DNA of 64,000 nucleotides from Spectribacter hydrogenoxidans (GCF_031846275.1 NZ_JAVRIB010000010.1:62001-126000), one strand, 5' to 3'; positions 44,640 to 54,969 are shown, counted from the stretch's first letter. Made by a program: numbers and translations. The notes: generated by a model not told the origin, from the letters alone.

Positions 44640-46685
44640 ATGCCCACGCGTCGCCTGACCGGTGCCCTGCTGCTGGCCGCCGCTGGTGTTCCCGCGGCCT
44701 ATGGTCAGGAGACCACCGAGCTGGAACCAATCACCGTGGATTCCTCCCGCATCGAACGGGATTTACAGGACACCCCGGCGGCCGTCGGTGTGGTCGACGA
44801 ACAGGACGCGACCCAGGGCCGGCAGGGCCTGCAGCTGGATGAATCGCTGGTGCGCATCCCCGGCCTGTTCGCCCAGAATCGCTACAACTTTGCCCAGAAC
44901 CTGCGGGTATCCATCCGCGGCTTCGGCGCCCGCAGTCCCTTCGGCATTCGCGGCATCAAGCTGCTAGTGGACGGCATTCCGGAAACGGTGGTCGACGGGC
45001 AGTCCCAGTCCGACGCCATCGACCTGACCACAGTCGAGAATATCGAGGTGATCCGCGGCCCCTCCTCGGCGCTCTACGGCAACGCCACCGGCGGCGTGAT
45101 CGACATCGACACCCTGTCCCCCACCGACTATCCGCTGCGCGAAGCAGCGGCGGAGTACGGCAGTTTCGGCTACAACCGGATCAGCGCCCGGGCCGCCAAA
45201 CAGCATGACGGCTGGGGCTACGCCCTGAGCGCCTGGAACATGAACTACCGCGGCTATCGCGACCAGAGCGAAACCGAAAAGCGCCTATTCAACGGCAAGT
45301 TCAACGTGCAGCTGTCCGACGATGCCAGCATCGAGACCATCGTGCGCGTGCTGGATCAGCCGCTGGGCGAGGACCCGGCCGGTATCGACCGCGACCAGGT
45401 CCGGGACGATCGGCGCCAGGCCTCGGCCAACGCCGCCCGGCTAAATTCCGGCCAGGAAGTGGATCAGCAGACGCTGGGGGTGATCTACGAGCACGCCCTG
45501 AGCGACGTGGACCAGCTGACCGGCCGGGTGTTCTACACCCGCCGCGACTTCGAGCAGCAGCTGCCCTTTCCCGGCCCGAGCCTGATCGCCTATGTCCGGG
45601 ATTTCTACGGCACCGGCCTGCAGTACACCCGCACCGCGCCGATCGCCGGCTTCCCCAACCGCTTCACCATGGGGATGGACGCCGAGTTCCAGTCGGACGA
45701 CCGGGAACGCTTCCTGGTCACCCAGCCGGGCGGTCAGCCGGGCACCCGCACCCTGCAACAGCAGGAAGAAGCCGATTCCATCGGCATCTACGCCCAGAAC
45801 GTGCTATCGCTGACCGATCGCCTGGACCTAACCACCGGAATCCGCTACGACGATCTCGAGTTCACCATCGACGATCGCAGCGCCGGCCCCGGGGATTTCG
45901 ACGATTCGGGCGAACGCAGCTTCTCCGAGTTCAGCGGCACCGTCGGCGCCACCTATGCCGTGACCCAGCGCCACAGCGTCTATACCACCGTGGGCACCGC
46001 GTTCGAAAGCCCTACCTTCACCGAGTTCGCCAATCCGTCAGGGGGCGGCGGTTTCAACCCCGACCTGCAGCCGCAGGAGGCGATCAACTACGAAGTGGGT
46101 GCCAAGGGCTTCATCGGCACCCGCATCCGCTACGACCTGGCCCTGTTCCGGGTCGACGTGGAAGATGAACTGGTGGTGTTCGACATGGGCGAGCGCGACT
46201 TCTACGAGAACTCCGGCGAATCCGAGCGCCGCGGTGTCGAGGCCTCGCTGGCCTGGGACCTCACCAGCGACCTGAGCCTGAGCGCTGCCTACACCTACTC
46301 GGATTTCGTCTTCCAGGAGTTCACCGACGTCAACGGCAATGATTTCGCCGGCGAACGCATCCCGGGCATTCCGGAGAGCGTGTTCTTCGGGGAGCTGGCC
46401 TGGCGCAAGCCCGGCACCGGCTTCGCCATCCTCGACGTGCAGATCTACGACGAGCTGTACGCCGACAACGCCAACCAAGTAAAGGTGGCCGGCTACGGCG
46501 TGGTCAACGGCCGCATCGGCGTGGAGCAGCGGCTCTGGGAGAACCTGCTCACGGTGCACGTGGGCATCAACAACATCCTGGACGACGAGTTCTTCAGCAA
46601 CGTCCGCATCAACGACTTCAACGGGCGCTTCTTCGAACCGGCCCCGGACCGAAACTTCTACCTGGGGGCAACGCTCAGCCTGTAA
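44640..46685 (+). CDS. TonB-dependent outer membrane receptor (siderophore/metal-type)
   Basis: 681 residues. Signal peptide MPTRRLTGALLLAAAGVPAAYG, TonB-box-like EPITVDSS, and a plug domain with VENIEVIRGPSSALYGNATGG. A 22-strand barrel follows and ends NFYLGATLSL with aromatic and hydrophobic terminal residues. The plug resembles iron-chelate receptors, but the substrate cannot be read. Starts 7 bp after bolA. No TonB, ExbB or other uptake genes are adjacent. Confidence 0.88.
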   Translation: MPTRRLTGALLLAAAGVPAAYGQETTELEPITVDSSRIERDLQDTPAAVGVVDEQDATQGRQGLQLDESLVRIPGLFAQNRYNFAQNLRVSIRGFGARSPFGIRGIKLLVDGIPETVVDGQSQSDAIDLTTVENIEVIRGPSSALYGNATGGVIDIDTLSPTDYPLREAAAEYGSFGYNRISARAAKQHDGWGYALSAWNMNYRGYRDQSETEKRLFNGKFNVQLSDDASIETIVRVLDQPLGEDPAGIDRDQVRDDRRQASANAARLNSGQEVDQQTLGVIYEHALSDVDQLTGRVFYTRRDFEQQLPFPGPSLIAYVRDFYGTGLQYTRTAPIAGFPNRFTMGMDAEFQSDDRERFLVTQPGGQPGTRTLQQQEEADSIGIYAQNVLSLTDRLDLTTGIRYDDLEFTIDDRSAGPGDFDDSGERSFSEFSGTVGATYAVTQRHSVYTTVGTAFESPTFTEFANPSGGGGFNPDLQPQEAINYEVGAKGFIGTRIRYDLALFRVDVEDELVVFDMGERDFYENSGESERRGVEASLAWDLTSDLSLSAAYTYSDFVFQEFTDVNGNDFAGERIPGIPESVFFGELAWRKPGTGFAILDVQIYDELYADNANQVKVAGYGVVNGRIGVEQRLWENLLTVHVGINNILDDEFFSNVRINDFNGRFFEPAPDRNFYLGATLSL

Positions 46686-47061
46686 GCCAGCGCGTCAGCC
46701 CGTCCCGGTCCAGATCGCCACAGCGCAGCGCCGTGGCCGCCGGTTTCGAGCCGGCGCCGCCCGGGTGCCGACGCAACACCGCCATGCCGGTAAGGGTGTC
46801 GAAGCCCACCTCGGCCCAGGCCGGCTTGAGGCCTTCGCCGACCATGCGCAAGGCAGGCGGGCCACTGGCGCGGTCGGGATCGACCCGTTGCAACTGCCAG
46901 CCCCGCTGTTCAGCCACGGCCTCGAACACCGGCTGAACCACCTCGGTCAGGCAGTGCTGGGCGGCATCGAGCCGCCCGGCCCGGCGCTGGTCGAGTTGCG
47001 CCTGCGCATCGCGCCGGGCGCGAATCTCGTCGGTGGTCACGTCAAGCCAGTGGCTTCCCAA
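46675..47061 (-). CDS. Hypothetical protein (possible C-terminal part of a zinc-ribbon protein)
   Basis: 128 residues from a TTG at 47061, with GGGGA about 8 bases upstream. Not recognised. It contains an N-terminal segment WLDVTTDEIRARRDAQAQLD with coiled-coil character and an acidic/basic mix. In frame before the TTG the DNA encodes CPTCGTRLACQPDC, a four-Cys zinc-ribbon-like stretch, but no ATG, GTG or TTG precedes it. It is convergent with the TonB receptor, overlapping it by 11 bp. Confidence 0.55.
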   Translation of the reverse strand: MGSHWLDVTTDEIRARRDAQAQLDQRRAGRLDAAQHCLTEVVQPVFEAVAEQRGWQLQRVDPDRASGPPALRMVGEGLKPAWAEVGFDTLTGMAVLRRHPGGAGSKPAATALRCGDLDRDGLTRWLTG

Positions 47062-47126
47062 GGTCGATCCCCGTCGGCAATCCGGCTGGCAGGCTAACCG
47101 GGTGCCGCAGGTGGGGCAAGCAAATC

Positions 47127-48284
47127 CTAGGACGCAGGTACCAGCCGCAGCAGCCGACCGTCGCTGCCGTCCGTCAGCAGATAGACATATCCGTCCGGCC
47201 CGACGCGGACGTCACGTATCCGCATCCCGGTGTCGTCGAGCAGCCGCTCCTCGGCCACCACCTCGCCGTCCTCGAGCTCCAGCCGCGCCAGATGGGTGAG
47301 CTTGAGCGCCCCGGCGAACAGGTCGCCCTGCCATGCCGGAAAAGCATCACCCTGGTAGAAGGCCATCCCCGAAGGCGCAATCGACGGCGTCCAGTGATGC
47401 ACCGGTGACACCGTGCCCTCGAGCGGCGGTTCGGGGGCGAACCGCCCGCCGCCGTAGTTCTCGCCGAAGGTGGCCACCGGCCAGCCATAGTTGGCCCCCG
47501 CGCGGATGCGATTGATCTCGTCACCACCCTGCGGCCCGTGCTCGTGCAGCCAGATGTCGCCGGTGTCCGGATGCACGATCATGCCCTGGGGGTTGCGGTG
47601 TCCGTAGCTGTAGATGCCGGGCCGGGCATCGCTGTCGCCAACGAACGGATTGTCGTCCGGGATGTCACCATCCAGGGTCAGGCGGATCAGTTTGCCGTGA
47701 TACTTGTCGAGCTGCTGGGCGTGTTCGCGATTACCCCGTTCACCGGCGGTGAGGAACAGATACCCGTCCCGGAACACGATACGGGACCCGAAGTGGCGAC
47801 CGCCACGCACATAGGGTTCGGCGGTGAACAGCACCTCGAGATCCGCCAATCGATCATCGGTCAGCCGCGCCCGGGCCAGGCGGGTGGCATAGCCGCCATC
47901 GGCGGCCGCAGCATAGCAGAAGTAGATGAGCCGGTTGTCCGCAAACGCCGGGTGCAGGACCACGTCCAGCAACCCGCCCTGGTTGACCGTGGCCACCTCC
48001 GGCACGCCCTCGATGGCTCGGGCTTCGCCGTCGGACAGGCGCAGCAGCCGCCCGCCCCGCTCGGTCACGAGCCTGTCGCCATCCGGCAGAAAGGCCAGTG
48101 ACCAGGGCTGATTCAGCCCCTCGGCGACCGTTTCCACCTGAAAATTCGCCTGCTCGCTGCTGACCATGCCGTCCGGCGGCTCGGCCGCGGTGCAGGCGCT
48201 GATGCCGCCGAGTGCCAGTGCCCAGAAAACGGTGCCGGCGGTGAACCGCCGCGGTGGCAGGCGTCGGAAGAATGTCATGGTCAT
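47127..48284 (-). CDS. PQQ-dependent aldose sugar dehydrogenase (YliI/Asd-like lipoprotein)
   Basis: 385 residues. A lipoprotein-type signal (GGISAC, Cys31) is followed by a six-bladed beta-propeller of the soluble sugar dehydrogenase family: FLPDGDRLVTERGGRLLRL, SYGHRNPQGM, HEHGPQGGDEIN, and ANYGWPVATFG. E. coli YliI oxidises aldoses with PQQ. Acts in the periplasm or outer membrane. Followed 65 bp on by the hypothetical gene. Confidence 0.88.
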   Translation of the reverse strand: MTMTFFRRLPPRRFTAGTVFWALALGGISACTAAEPPDGMVSSEQANFQVETVAEGLNQPWSLAFLPDGDRLVTERGGRLLRLSDGEARAIEGVPEVATVNQGGLLDVVLHPAFADNRLIYFCYAAAADGGYATRLARARLTDDRLADLEVLFTAEPYVRGGRHFGSRIVFRDGYLFLTAGERGNREHAQQLDKYHGKLIRLTLDGDIPDDNPFVGDSDARPGIYSYGHRNPQGMIVHPDTGDIWLHEHGPQGGDEINRIRAGANYGWPVATFGENYGGGRFAPEPPLEGTVSPVHHWTPSIAPSGMAFYQGDAFPAWQGDLFAGALKLTHLARLELEDGEVVAEERLLDDTGMRIRDVRVGPDGYVYLLTDGSDGRLLRLVPAS

Positions 48285-48315
48285 GAGAGGGCTGTTCGGG
48301 ATGAGATGGATTTGC

Positions 48316-50436
48316 CTACTCGGACCCGGGCGGGTCCGGTTCGTTCGCCAGCAGCGCCCGCAGGCCGGCCTCGTCGAGCAGGGTGACGCCCAGGCGCTCG
48401 GCCTTGTCTCGCTTGGAACCGGGATCAGACCCGGCCACCACGTAATCGGTCTTGCTCGACACGCTCGAGGTCACCCGACCCCCGGCGGCCTCGATCGCGG
48501 CCCGGGCCTCGTCGCGGGTCCAGTCCGCCAGGGTGCCGGTGAGCACGAAGGTCCTGCCGGACAGGGGCTGGCCGCCGGCGGCGGCGGGATCTGCCTGCGG
48601 CCAGCTCACGCCGATCGCGCGCAGATCGGCAACAACCTCCCGGTTGTGCGGCTCGGCGAAGAAGTCGCCGAGCTGACCGGCCACCCGCGGGCCGATATTC
48701 GGGACCTGGCGCAGCGGATCATCACGCAGCTGTTTGTCGGCGGCCGCCTCGTCGCCTTCGACCTCGGCGAGAGCGGCGCGACGACGGTCGGCATAGGCGC
48801 GGGCGGTGTCGTCGAGGGCCTCCAGGGTTCCGAAATGGGCAGCCATGTCGCGGGCCATGGTCTCGCCGATCTCCCGGATGCCCAGCGCGAACAGGAAGCG
48901 GCCGAGTGTGGTCTGCTTGCTCGCCTCGATGGCAGCCAGCAGGTTGTCCACCGATTTCTCGCCGTAGCCGTCACGCTCAACCAGGGCATCCCGATGCCCG
49001 GCCAACCGGTAGATATCGGCGGGTGATTCGAGCAGACGCTCGTCCACGAACTGTTCGATCTGACGATAGCCCAGACCCTCGATGTCCATCGCCTTGCGGG
49101 CCGCAAAGTGCTTGAGGCGCTCGCGGCGCTGGGCGTGGCAGAACAGCCCGCCGGTACAGCGGGCCACGGCCTCGCCGGGGTCGCGCCGTACGGTCGAGCC
49201 ACACACCGGGCATTCGGCGGGCAACTCGATCACGCGGGCATTGCCGGGCCGTTTGTCCGGCAGCGGACGCACCACCTCCGGAATCACGTCGCCGGCGCGG
49301 CGCACCACCACGGTGTCGCCGATGCGCACGTCCTTGCGGGCGATCTCGTCCAGGTTGTGCAGGGTTGCGTTGGAAACAGTCGCCCCGCCCACGAATACCG
49401 GTTCGAGCCGGGCCACTGGGGTCACCGCGCCGGTGCGCCCGACCTGGAATTCGACATCGCGCAGCACCGTCACCGCCTCTTCGGCCGGAAACTTGTGGGC
49501 AATCGCCCAGCGCGGGGCCCGGGCCACGAAGCCCAGTTCATCGCGCTGGCGCTGGTCATCGACCTTGTAGACGCAGCCGTCGATGTCGTAGTCGAGCCGG
49601 TCGCGGCGCTCGAGCATGATCCGGTAATAATCACGACAGCCGTCCAGGCCATCCACGACCTGCACAAACTGATTGACCGGCAACCCCCAGTCCTGCAGTC
49701 GTGCCAGCAGTTCACGGTGGCTGACGGGCAGCTCGGCGCCCGCGACGTCGCCCACCCCGTACACCTGCAGCATCAGCGGGCGACGGGCGGTGACCGCCGA
49801 GTCCAGTTGCCGCAGGCTGCCGGCCGCGGCGTTGCGGGGGTTCACGAAGGTCTTCTCGCCGTTTTCGGCCAGCCCCCGGTTAAGAGCCTCGAAGCGGGAT
49901 CGCGGCAGGATCACCTCGCCGCGAATCTCGAGTGCCGCCGGCGGCCGGTCGGTGCGCAGGCGTAGCGGCAGATTGCGGATGGTACGCACGTTGTCGGTGA
50001 TGTCCTCGCCCTGATCGCCATCACCGCGGGTGGCGCCCCGCGTCAGCACGCCATCTTCATAAAGCAGATTGACAGCAATCCCGTCGAGTTTGGGTTCGGC
50101 GGTGTAATGGACCTGTTCGATTCCGAGACCCTCGCGCACGCGGCGATCGAAATCGGCCAGTTCGGCGTCGTCGAAGCAGTTGCCCAGCGACAGCATCGGC
50201 TGGCGATGGGTGACGGCCCGGAACATATCGGCCGGCGGCGCGCCGACCTTGCGGGTAGGCGAGTCCGCGGTGACCAGCTCCGGGTGCTCGGCTTCCAGCG
50301 CCTCGAGTTCACGAAACAGGCGGTCGTACTCGGCGTCACTGACGGCCGGCTCGTCGAGCACGTAGTAGCGGTAATTGTGCTCGTTGAGCGTGCGGCGTAA
50401 TTCTTCGAGACGCGCCGCGACCCCGCGACCGCTCAC
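48316..50436 (-). CDS. ligA: NAD-dependent DNA ligase LigA
   Basis: 706 residues. The adenylation domain has Lys116 in AEPKLDGIA. An OB fold, Zn finger (CPVCGSTVRR, with C, C), helix-hairpin-helix domain and C-terminal BRCT (SGRTFVLTGTLADWTRDEA) follow. Begins with GTG at 50436, overlapping zipA stop by 4 bases. Order smc-zipA-ligA is conserved. Confidence 0.97.
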   Translation of the reverse strand: MSGRGVAARLEELRRTLNEHNYRYYVLDEPAVSDAEYDRLFRELEALEAEHPELVTADSPTRKVGAPPADMFRAVTHRQPMLSLGNCFDDAELADFDRRVREGLGIEQVHYTAEPKLDGIAVNLLYEDGVLTRGATRGDGDQGEDITDNVRTIRNLPLRLRTDRPPAALEIRGEVILPRSRFEALNRGLAENGEKTFVNPRNAAAGSLRQLDSAVTARRPLMLQVYGVGDVAGAELPVSHRELLARLQDWGLPVNQFVQVVDGLDGCRDYYRIMLERRDRLDYDIDGCVYKVDDQRQRDELGFVARAPRWAIAHKFPAEEAVTVLRDVEFQVGRTGAVTPVARLEPVFVGGATVSNATLHNLDEIARKDVRIGDTVVVRRAGDVIPEVVRPLPDKRPGNARVIELPAECPVCGSTVRRDPGEAVARCTGGLFCHAQRRERLKHFAARKAMDIEGLGYRQIEQFVDERLLESPADIYRLAGHRDALVERDGYGEKSVDNLLAAIEASKQTTLGRFLFALGIREIGETMARDMAAHFGTLEALDDTARAYADRRRAALAEVEGDEAAADKQLRDDPLRQVPNIGPRVAGQLGDFFAEPHNREVVADLRAIGVSWPQADPAAAGGQPLSGRTFVLTGTLADWTRDEARAAIEAAGGRVTSSVSSKTDYVVAGSDPGSKRDKAERLGVTLLDEAGLRALLANEPDPPGSE

Positions 50437-51239
50437 CGGTGGGCTGCGAGCCGCTGACGGCGATCCAGTTCGGCGATCTCGTCCAGCATGTACTGGGCGG
50501 TCTGGGGCTTGAGCAGGCTGCGCTTGTCGTCGAGTACCTCCGCGCCCAGCCGCTCGGCCAGCGCCGCCGCGGTGTCCAGCAGATCGCGCGCCGCACGGCT
50601 GCCCTCCAGCGGTCCCGGCAACTGCAGGAACAGCGCCAGCCCCGGGGTCTGCAGATGGTCGGCCTCCACCGGATCAAGAAAGCCCGGCTTGAGGATGTTG
50701 GCCACCGAAAACACTGACTCGGGCACGCCGTTGGCCTCGGTGATGCGATGGTAGATACCGTGCAGCCCGAACTTGAGCTTTTGCTCCTGCAGCGCGGCGT
50801 GGATATCCGGCCCGTCATAGAGGCTGCCGTCGCGGCTGGATATGTGCAGCACGAACAACCGCTGCTCGCCGCTGGGTGGTCGCTGCGGGCGCACCGCCTC
50901 GACCGGTTCGCTGCGCGTCGGCTGTGGGGTCTCGCGGCCAGTGGTGAAGTTCATCCAGGAGGGTTCGTCGGCATCGTCACCGGCCGGTGGCGGCGCGGCG
51001 TCGGACTGCGGCGGCACCGAGGGGCCCGATGGCGGCGCCTGGGCCTCGGTCTGGCCGCCGACGGTGCGCACGCCCACAATATAGGAGTCACCACCCAGGG
51101 ATTCTCCCCGGTCGATGCCGTCCGCGCCCTCTTCCATGCCCTGCCACGGGTCCACGCCGGACTGCCGCCGCAGGTAGAAGTAAACCCCGACGACCGCCCC
51201 GGCCACCAGGATCAGCAATACCCATTGAATGCCGGTCAT
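50433..51239 (-). CDS. zipA: Cell division protein ZipA
   Basis: 268 residues. N-terminal membrane anchor (WVLLILVAGAVVGVYFYLRR), a Pro/Gln/Ala-rich linker (about 45-125), and the C-terminal FtsZ-binding domain (RLFVLHISSRDGSLYDGPDI, LKFGLHGIYHR, SVANILKPGFLDP). It tethers FtsZ to the membrane. ATG 51239 is used; the very long open frame upstream, through smc, is a shadow. Located between smc and ligA. Confidence 0.93.
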   Translation of the reverse strand: MTGIQWVLLILVAGAVVGVYFYLRRQSGVDPWQGMEEGADGIDRGESLGGDSYIVGVRTVGGQTEAQAPPSGPSVPPQSDAAPPPAGDDADEPSWMNFTTGRETPQPTRSEPVEAVRPQRPPSGEQRLFVLHISSRDGSLYDGPDIHAALQEQKLKFGLHGIYHRITEANGVPESVFSVANILKPGFLDPVEADHLQTPGLALFLQLPGPLEGSRAARDLLDTAAALAERLGAEVLDDKRSLLKPQTAQYMLDEIAELDRRQRLAAHR

Positions 51240-51289
51240 GAGATTTCCGTCTGTCGAATCGCGTGTCGCATCTGGAGCCGGTCCCGCCT

Positions 51290-54200
51290 CTAGCTTGCCA
51301 TTTCCAGCGCCTGATCGATATCCACACTGACCAGCCGGGACACGCCCGGTTCCTGCATGGTCACCCCATGCAGTTGCTGCACCAGCTCCATGGTGAGCTT
51401 GTTGTGGGTGATGACGATGAACTGGACCTGCTCCGCCATGCGGCCGACCAGGTCGCAGAAACGCGAGACGTTGGCGTCGTCCAGCGGTGCGTCGATCTCG
51501 TCCAGCATGCAGAACGGGGCCGGGTTGAGTTCGAACAGGGCGAACAGCAGTGCCACCGCAGTGAGCGCCTTCTCCCCGCCGGAGAGCATCTGGATGGAGG
51601 CATTCCGCTTGCCCGGCGGCCGTGCCATGATGCGTACACCGGTGGCCAGCAGGTCGTCCTCGGTAAGTTCCAGTCGGGCTTCCCCACCGCCGAACAGCAC
51701 CGGGAACAGCGCGCCCAGCCGCTGATTGACCTGCTCGTAGGTGTCGCGGAAGCGCGAGCGGGTTTCGCGGTCGATCTTGGCAATCGCCTGTTCCAGCGTG
51801 CCGAGTGCCTCCATGAGGTCGTCGTACTGCCCCTGGAGATATTCCTCCCGCTCTTTCTCTGTCTCGAATTCCTCGATCGCGGCAAGGTTGATCGCCCCCA
51901 GTCGCTGGATGCGCCGTTCCAGAGATTCCAGCCGCGCCTCCCAGTCCGCCGGGCCGGCATCCTCGGCCAACTCGTCGCAGAGGGGGCGCGGGGCGTAGCC
52001 GGCCTCGGCCAGCTGTTCCTCCAGCGTCTGGCGACGAACCGATGCGGACTCGAAGGCCACCCGCGCCTGCTGGACCCGCTCGCGGGCCGCCTCCAGGCCG
52101 GCTTCCAGCGCCTGCGCCCGCTGGCTGAGATCGGCCACCCGGGCCTCGATATCCGCCAACCCGGTGCGGGCGGCTTCCAGCGCCTTGCGGGCGGCTTCTC
52201 GCCGCGACTCGGCCTCGGCCCGGGCATGCGAGAGGTCGGTTTCCGGGGCGGACTGGGCCAGTTCGGCCTGCAGCACCTGCAACCGCTCGGCACTGCGGGT
52301 CCGCCGCTGACGCAGATCGGCCAGCCGCTGTTCGGCAGCTTCCAGGGCGCTGCGCTTGCCGGTTACCTCCAGCCGCAGATTCTGCTGGCGCTGGGCCACC
52401 TCGTCGCACTCCCGCCGGGCGCGGTCGCGCTGCTCGCGCTGTTCGCGCAGCTGTTCCTGCAGGGTCTGGCGGCGCTGGACGAAATCGCGCGCCGCCTCGG
52501 CGGTGCCGTCCAGCCGCTCCCGGGCCTGGGACACCGCCTGCTCGTGTTCCTTGCGCTGACGGGTGAGGTCCTCGATTTCGGCGTCGAGCTCGCGCCGCCG
52601 GCGCTGGATCTGTTCCACCCGGACGGTGAGACCCTGCCGCTCGGCCAGCCGCTCACCGTGACGGCGGCGCAGGTCGTCGAGCCGCTCGGTGAGCTCGGTG
52701 CGGCGGGTTTCCGCGGCCTGAATGCGCTGACGCAGGCCGTCCAGCTCGTCGGCACGATCGGTTTCGGTCGCCGCCAGCCGGTCGATTTCCCTGTGCAGCT
52801 CATCGATGGCCTGCTCGCGCTTGAGCACGCCGGGTTCGTCGCTGTCCTGACGGGGCACGCGCAGCCAGCCGGGGCCCAGACAGAATCCGGCGCGGGTCAC
52901 CAGCATCTGGCCCGGCTGCAGCTGATCGACCAGCTCATGGGCATCGCGTTCGTTCTCGACCAGGAAAATCCGCTGAGCCAGCTGGCGCAGGACTGCCGGG
53001 CCGCTCAGCACCGACGACAGCGAGCGGGTGCCCCGCGGTCCGCCGGCCCCGTGCGGGCCGTGATCCTCGCGATCCTGGTGGATCAGGGTCAGCCCCTGAC
53101 CCGGCCACTCGTTGACCTCGCCGACACGGGCATCCAGATCGGGCAGGCACAGCGCCCGCAGGAACCCGCCCAGCGCGGCCTCCGCCGCGGCCTCCCAGCC
53201 ATCGGCAACCCGCAGCTGATGGGCGGCGCTGGCGGCGTCGTCCCAGCTGCGAGCGATCAGCCACTCGCGCAGCTCCTGGTCATCCTCGCGCAGCGCCGCC
53301 TGTTGCAGAGCTTCCAGCGAGGACAGCCGGCCGCGCGCGGCTGCCAGGGCGTCGCGGGTCTCGTGCAGGGTCGTGTCCACGGCGCGACGGTTGTCGCGCA
53401 GACGGGTGAGATCGGTCTCGGCGGATTGCTGATCCTCGCGGGCAGTTTCCAGATCCCCGGCCAGGGCCTGCAGGGCTTCCTCGACATCAGTCAGGGCCTG
53501 CTTGGGGCCGTCGTCGTCGATGCGGCCACGTTCGGCCAGCAGCCGATCCAGGCGTTCGCCCAGGGCGGCGAGATTCTGCTCCAGATGTTCCAGCCGGGCA
53601 CGCTCGGTTTCCGCCCGCTGCAGCGGGTTGTTCTCGTCGCCGGCCAGGCTTTCCCAGGCGCTTTCGCCCTCCTCGGCCGCCTGTTCGGCACTGCCCAGGC
53701 GGGCCTGGGCCTGCTTGTGCTCGGCCACGGCCGCTTCCAGCTGACGGCTCTGGTCGTCGATCGCCTGCTGCAGCTGGGCGCGTTCCCGGCCGGCGGCGTC
53801 GATGCGCTGGTCCAGATCTTCCAGCTGGCTTTCCATGTCGCGGGTTTCCGCCTGCTTCACACGAGCCAGCTCGCGGGCGTGGGCCAGCGATTGCTCGACC
53901 CGCGCCACCTCGGCCTCGGCGGCGTAGAAATCCGCCTGCTGTTGCTGACTGGCCTGGGTGGCGCGCTGCTGCTCGGTCTGTTCTGTCTGGCGGCGTTCAG
54001 CCAGATCCCGGGCCTGCTCCCGCTGGGTTTCCAGTTCCCGCTTGCTGGCATCCAGCTGGGTCTGCTGGTGTTCGGCTTCGCCGTCGAGCTCGCGCCAGCG
54101 CAGGGCCAGCAGTTCGGCGCGCAGTCGGCGTTCCTCGCTCTTGTACTGCTTGTACTTTTCGGCGTTGGCAGCCTGGCGCTGGAGCTGGGCCAGCCGCTGG

Positions 54201-54808
54201 GTGACTTCGCTGATCAGGTCGTTGAGGCGGTCCAGATTCTCCCGGGTGTGGCGGATGCGGTTCTCCGTCTCCCGACGTCGCTCCTTGTACCGGGAGATGC
54301 CCGCGGCTTCCTCGAGCACCTGCCGCATGTCCTCCGGACGCGCCTCGATCAACCGGTTGACCGATCCCTGCTCGATCACCGCATAGTTACTGCGCCCGCC
54401 CAGACCGGTGCCGAGAAACAGATCCACCACGTCGCGACGGCGGCAGCGAGCGCCGTTGATGCGGTACTGGGACTGGCCGTCGCGCGAGAGCTCGCGCCGG
54501 ATGGCGATTTCGGCGAAGCCGGCGTACTGGCCGCCCAGCTTGCCGTCGCTGTTGTCGAACAGCAGTTCCACTGACGCTCGGCCAACCGGCTTGCGCGACC
54601 GCGACCCGTTGAAGATGACGTCCTCGAGCGCCTCGCCGCGCAGCTGCTTGGCGCTGGATTCGCCGGTGACCCAGCGCACGGCGTCGATCACGTTGGACTT
54701 GCCGCAACCGTTGGGCCCGACTATGCCGGCCAGATTGCTGGTCAGACGCAGTGTGGTCGGCTCCACGAAGGATTTGAAGCCGGCGAGTTTGATGGCGGTC
54801 AGCCGCAT
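51290..54808 (-). CDS. smc: Chromosome segregation protein SMC
   Basis: 1172 residues. The N-terminal ATPase has GPNGCGKSN (31-39). Two long coiled coils flank a hinge (about 500-660, with GLTLIHQ), and the C-terminal ATPase has the LSGGEKAL signature and CMLDEIDAPLDDANV. ATG 54808 is preceded in frame by codons that do not look SMC-like. With scpA and scpB it forms the condensin-like complex. Confidence 0.97.
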   Translation of the reverse strand: MRLTAIKLAGFKSFVEPTTLRLTSNLAGIVGPNGCGKSNVIDAVRWVTGESSAKQLRGEALEDVIFNGSRSRKPVGRASVELLFDNSDGKLGGQYAGFAEIAIRRELSRDGQSQYRINGARCRRRDVVDLFLGTGLGGRSNYAVIEQGSVNRLIEARPEDMRQVLEEAAGISRYKERRRETENRIRHTRENLDRLNDLISEVTQRLAQLQRQAANAEKYKQYKSEERRLRAELLALRWRELDGEAEHQQTQLDASKRELETQREQARDLAERRQTEQTEQQRATQASQQQQADFYAAEAEVARVEQSLAHARELARVKQAETRDMESQLEDLDQRIDAAGRERAQLQQAIDDQSRQLEAAVAEHKQAQARLGSAEQAAEEGESAWESLAGDENNPLQRAETERARLEHLEQNLAALGERLDRLLAERGRIDDDGPKQALTDVEEALQALAGDLETAREDQQSAETDLTRLRDNRRAVDTTLHETRDALAAARGRLSSLEALQQAALREDDQELREWLIARSWDDAASAAHQLRVADGWEAAAEAALGGFLRALCLPDLDARVGEVNEWPGQGLTLIHQDREDHGPHGAGGPRGTRSLSSVLSGPAVLRQLAQRIFLVENERDAHELVDQLQPGQMLVTRAGFCLGPGWLRVPRQDSDEPGVLKREQAIDELHREIDRLAATETDRADELDGLRQRIQAAETRRTELTERLDDLRRRHGERLAERQGLTVRVEQIQRRRRELDAEIEDLTRQRKEHEQAVSQARERLDGTAEAARDFVQRRQTLQEQLREQREQRDRARRECDEVAQRQQNLRLEVTGKRSALEAAEQRLADLRQRRTRSAERLQVLQAELAQSAPETDLSHARAEAESRREAARKALEAARTGLADIEARVADLSQRAQALEAGLEAARERVQQARVAFESASVRRQTLEEQLAEAGYAPRPLCDELAEDAGPADWEARLESLERRIQRLGAINLAAIEEFETEKEREEYLQGQYDDLMEALGTLEQAIAKIDRETRSRFRDTYEQVNQRLGALFPVLFGGGEARLELTEDDLLATGVRIMARPPGKRNASIQMLSGGEKALTAVALLFALFELNPAPFCMLDEIDAPLDDANVSRFCDLVGRMAEQVQFIVITHNKLTMELVQQLHGVTMQEPGVSRLVSVDIDQALEMAS

Positions 54809-54969
54809 CGATGCCCCATGTCGCGTGCCGGGTTGCACCCCGCGTCCGGCCACTGGCCGGATCCGGCACGGTCATTGTTATCCGGGCCCCGGCGGCTGGC
54901 CGGGCCCGTTGCGAAACGCTGCGCTAGTGTAACCTACGCGGCCCCGAACCAACCCCCGATGACACGCGC

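Noticed and set aside
50433..52409. 658-residue minus frame extending zipA upstream
   Set aside because: The part above 51239 overlaps smc in another frame and lacks any motif; ZipA starts at its membrane anchor.
51263..54574. A 1103-residue open frame on the plus strand across smc
   Set aside because: It is exactly antisense to smc, whose ATPase and coiled-coil motifs are unmistakable. High GC and codon bias leave the opposite frame open.
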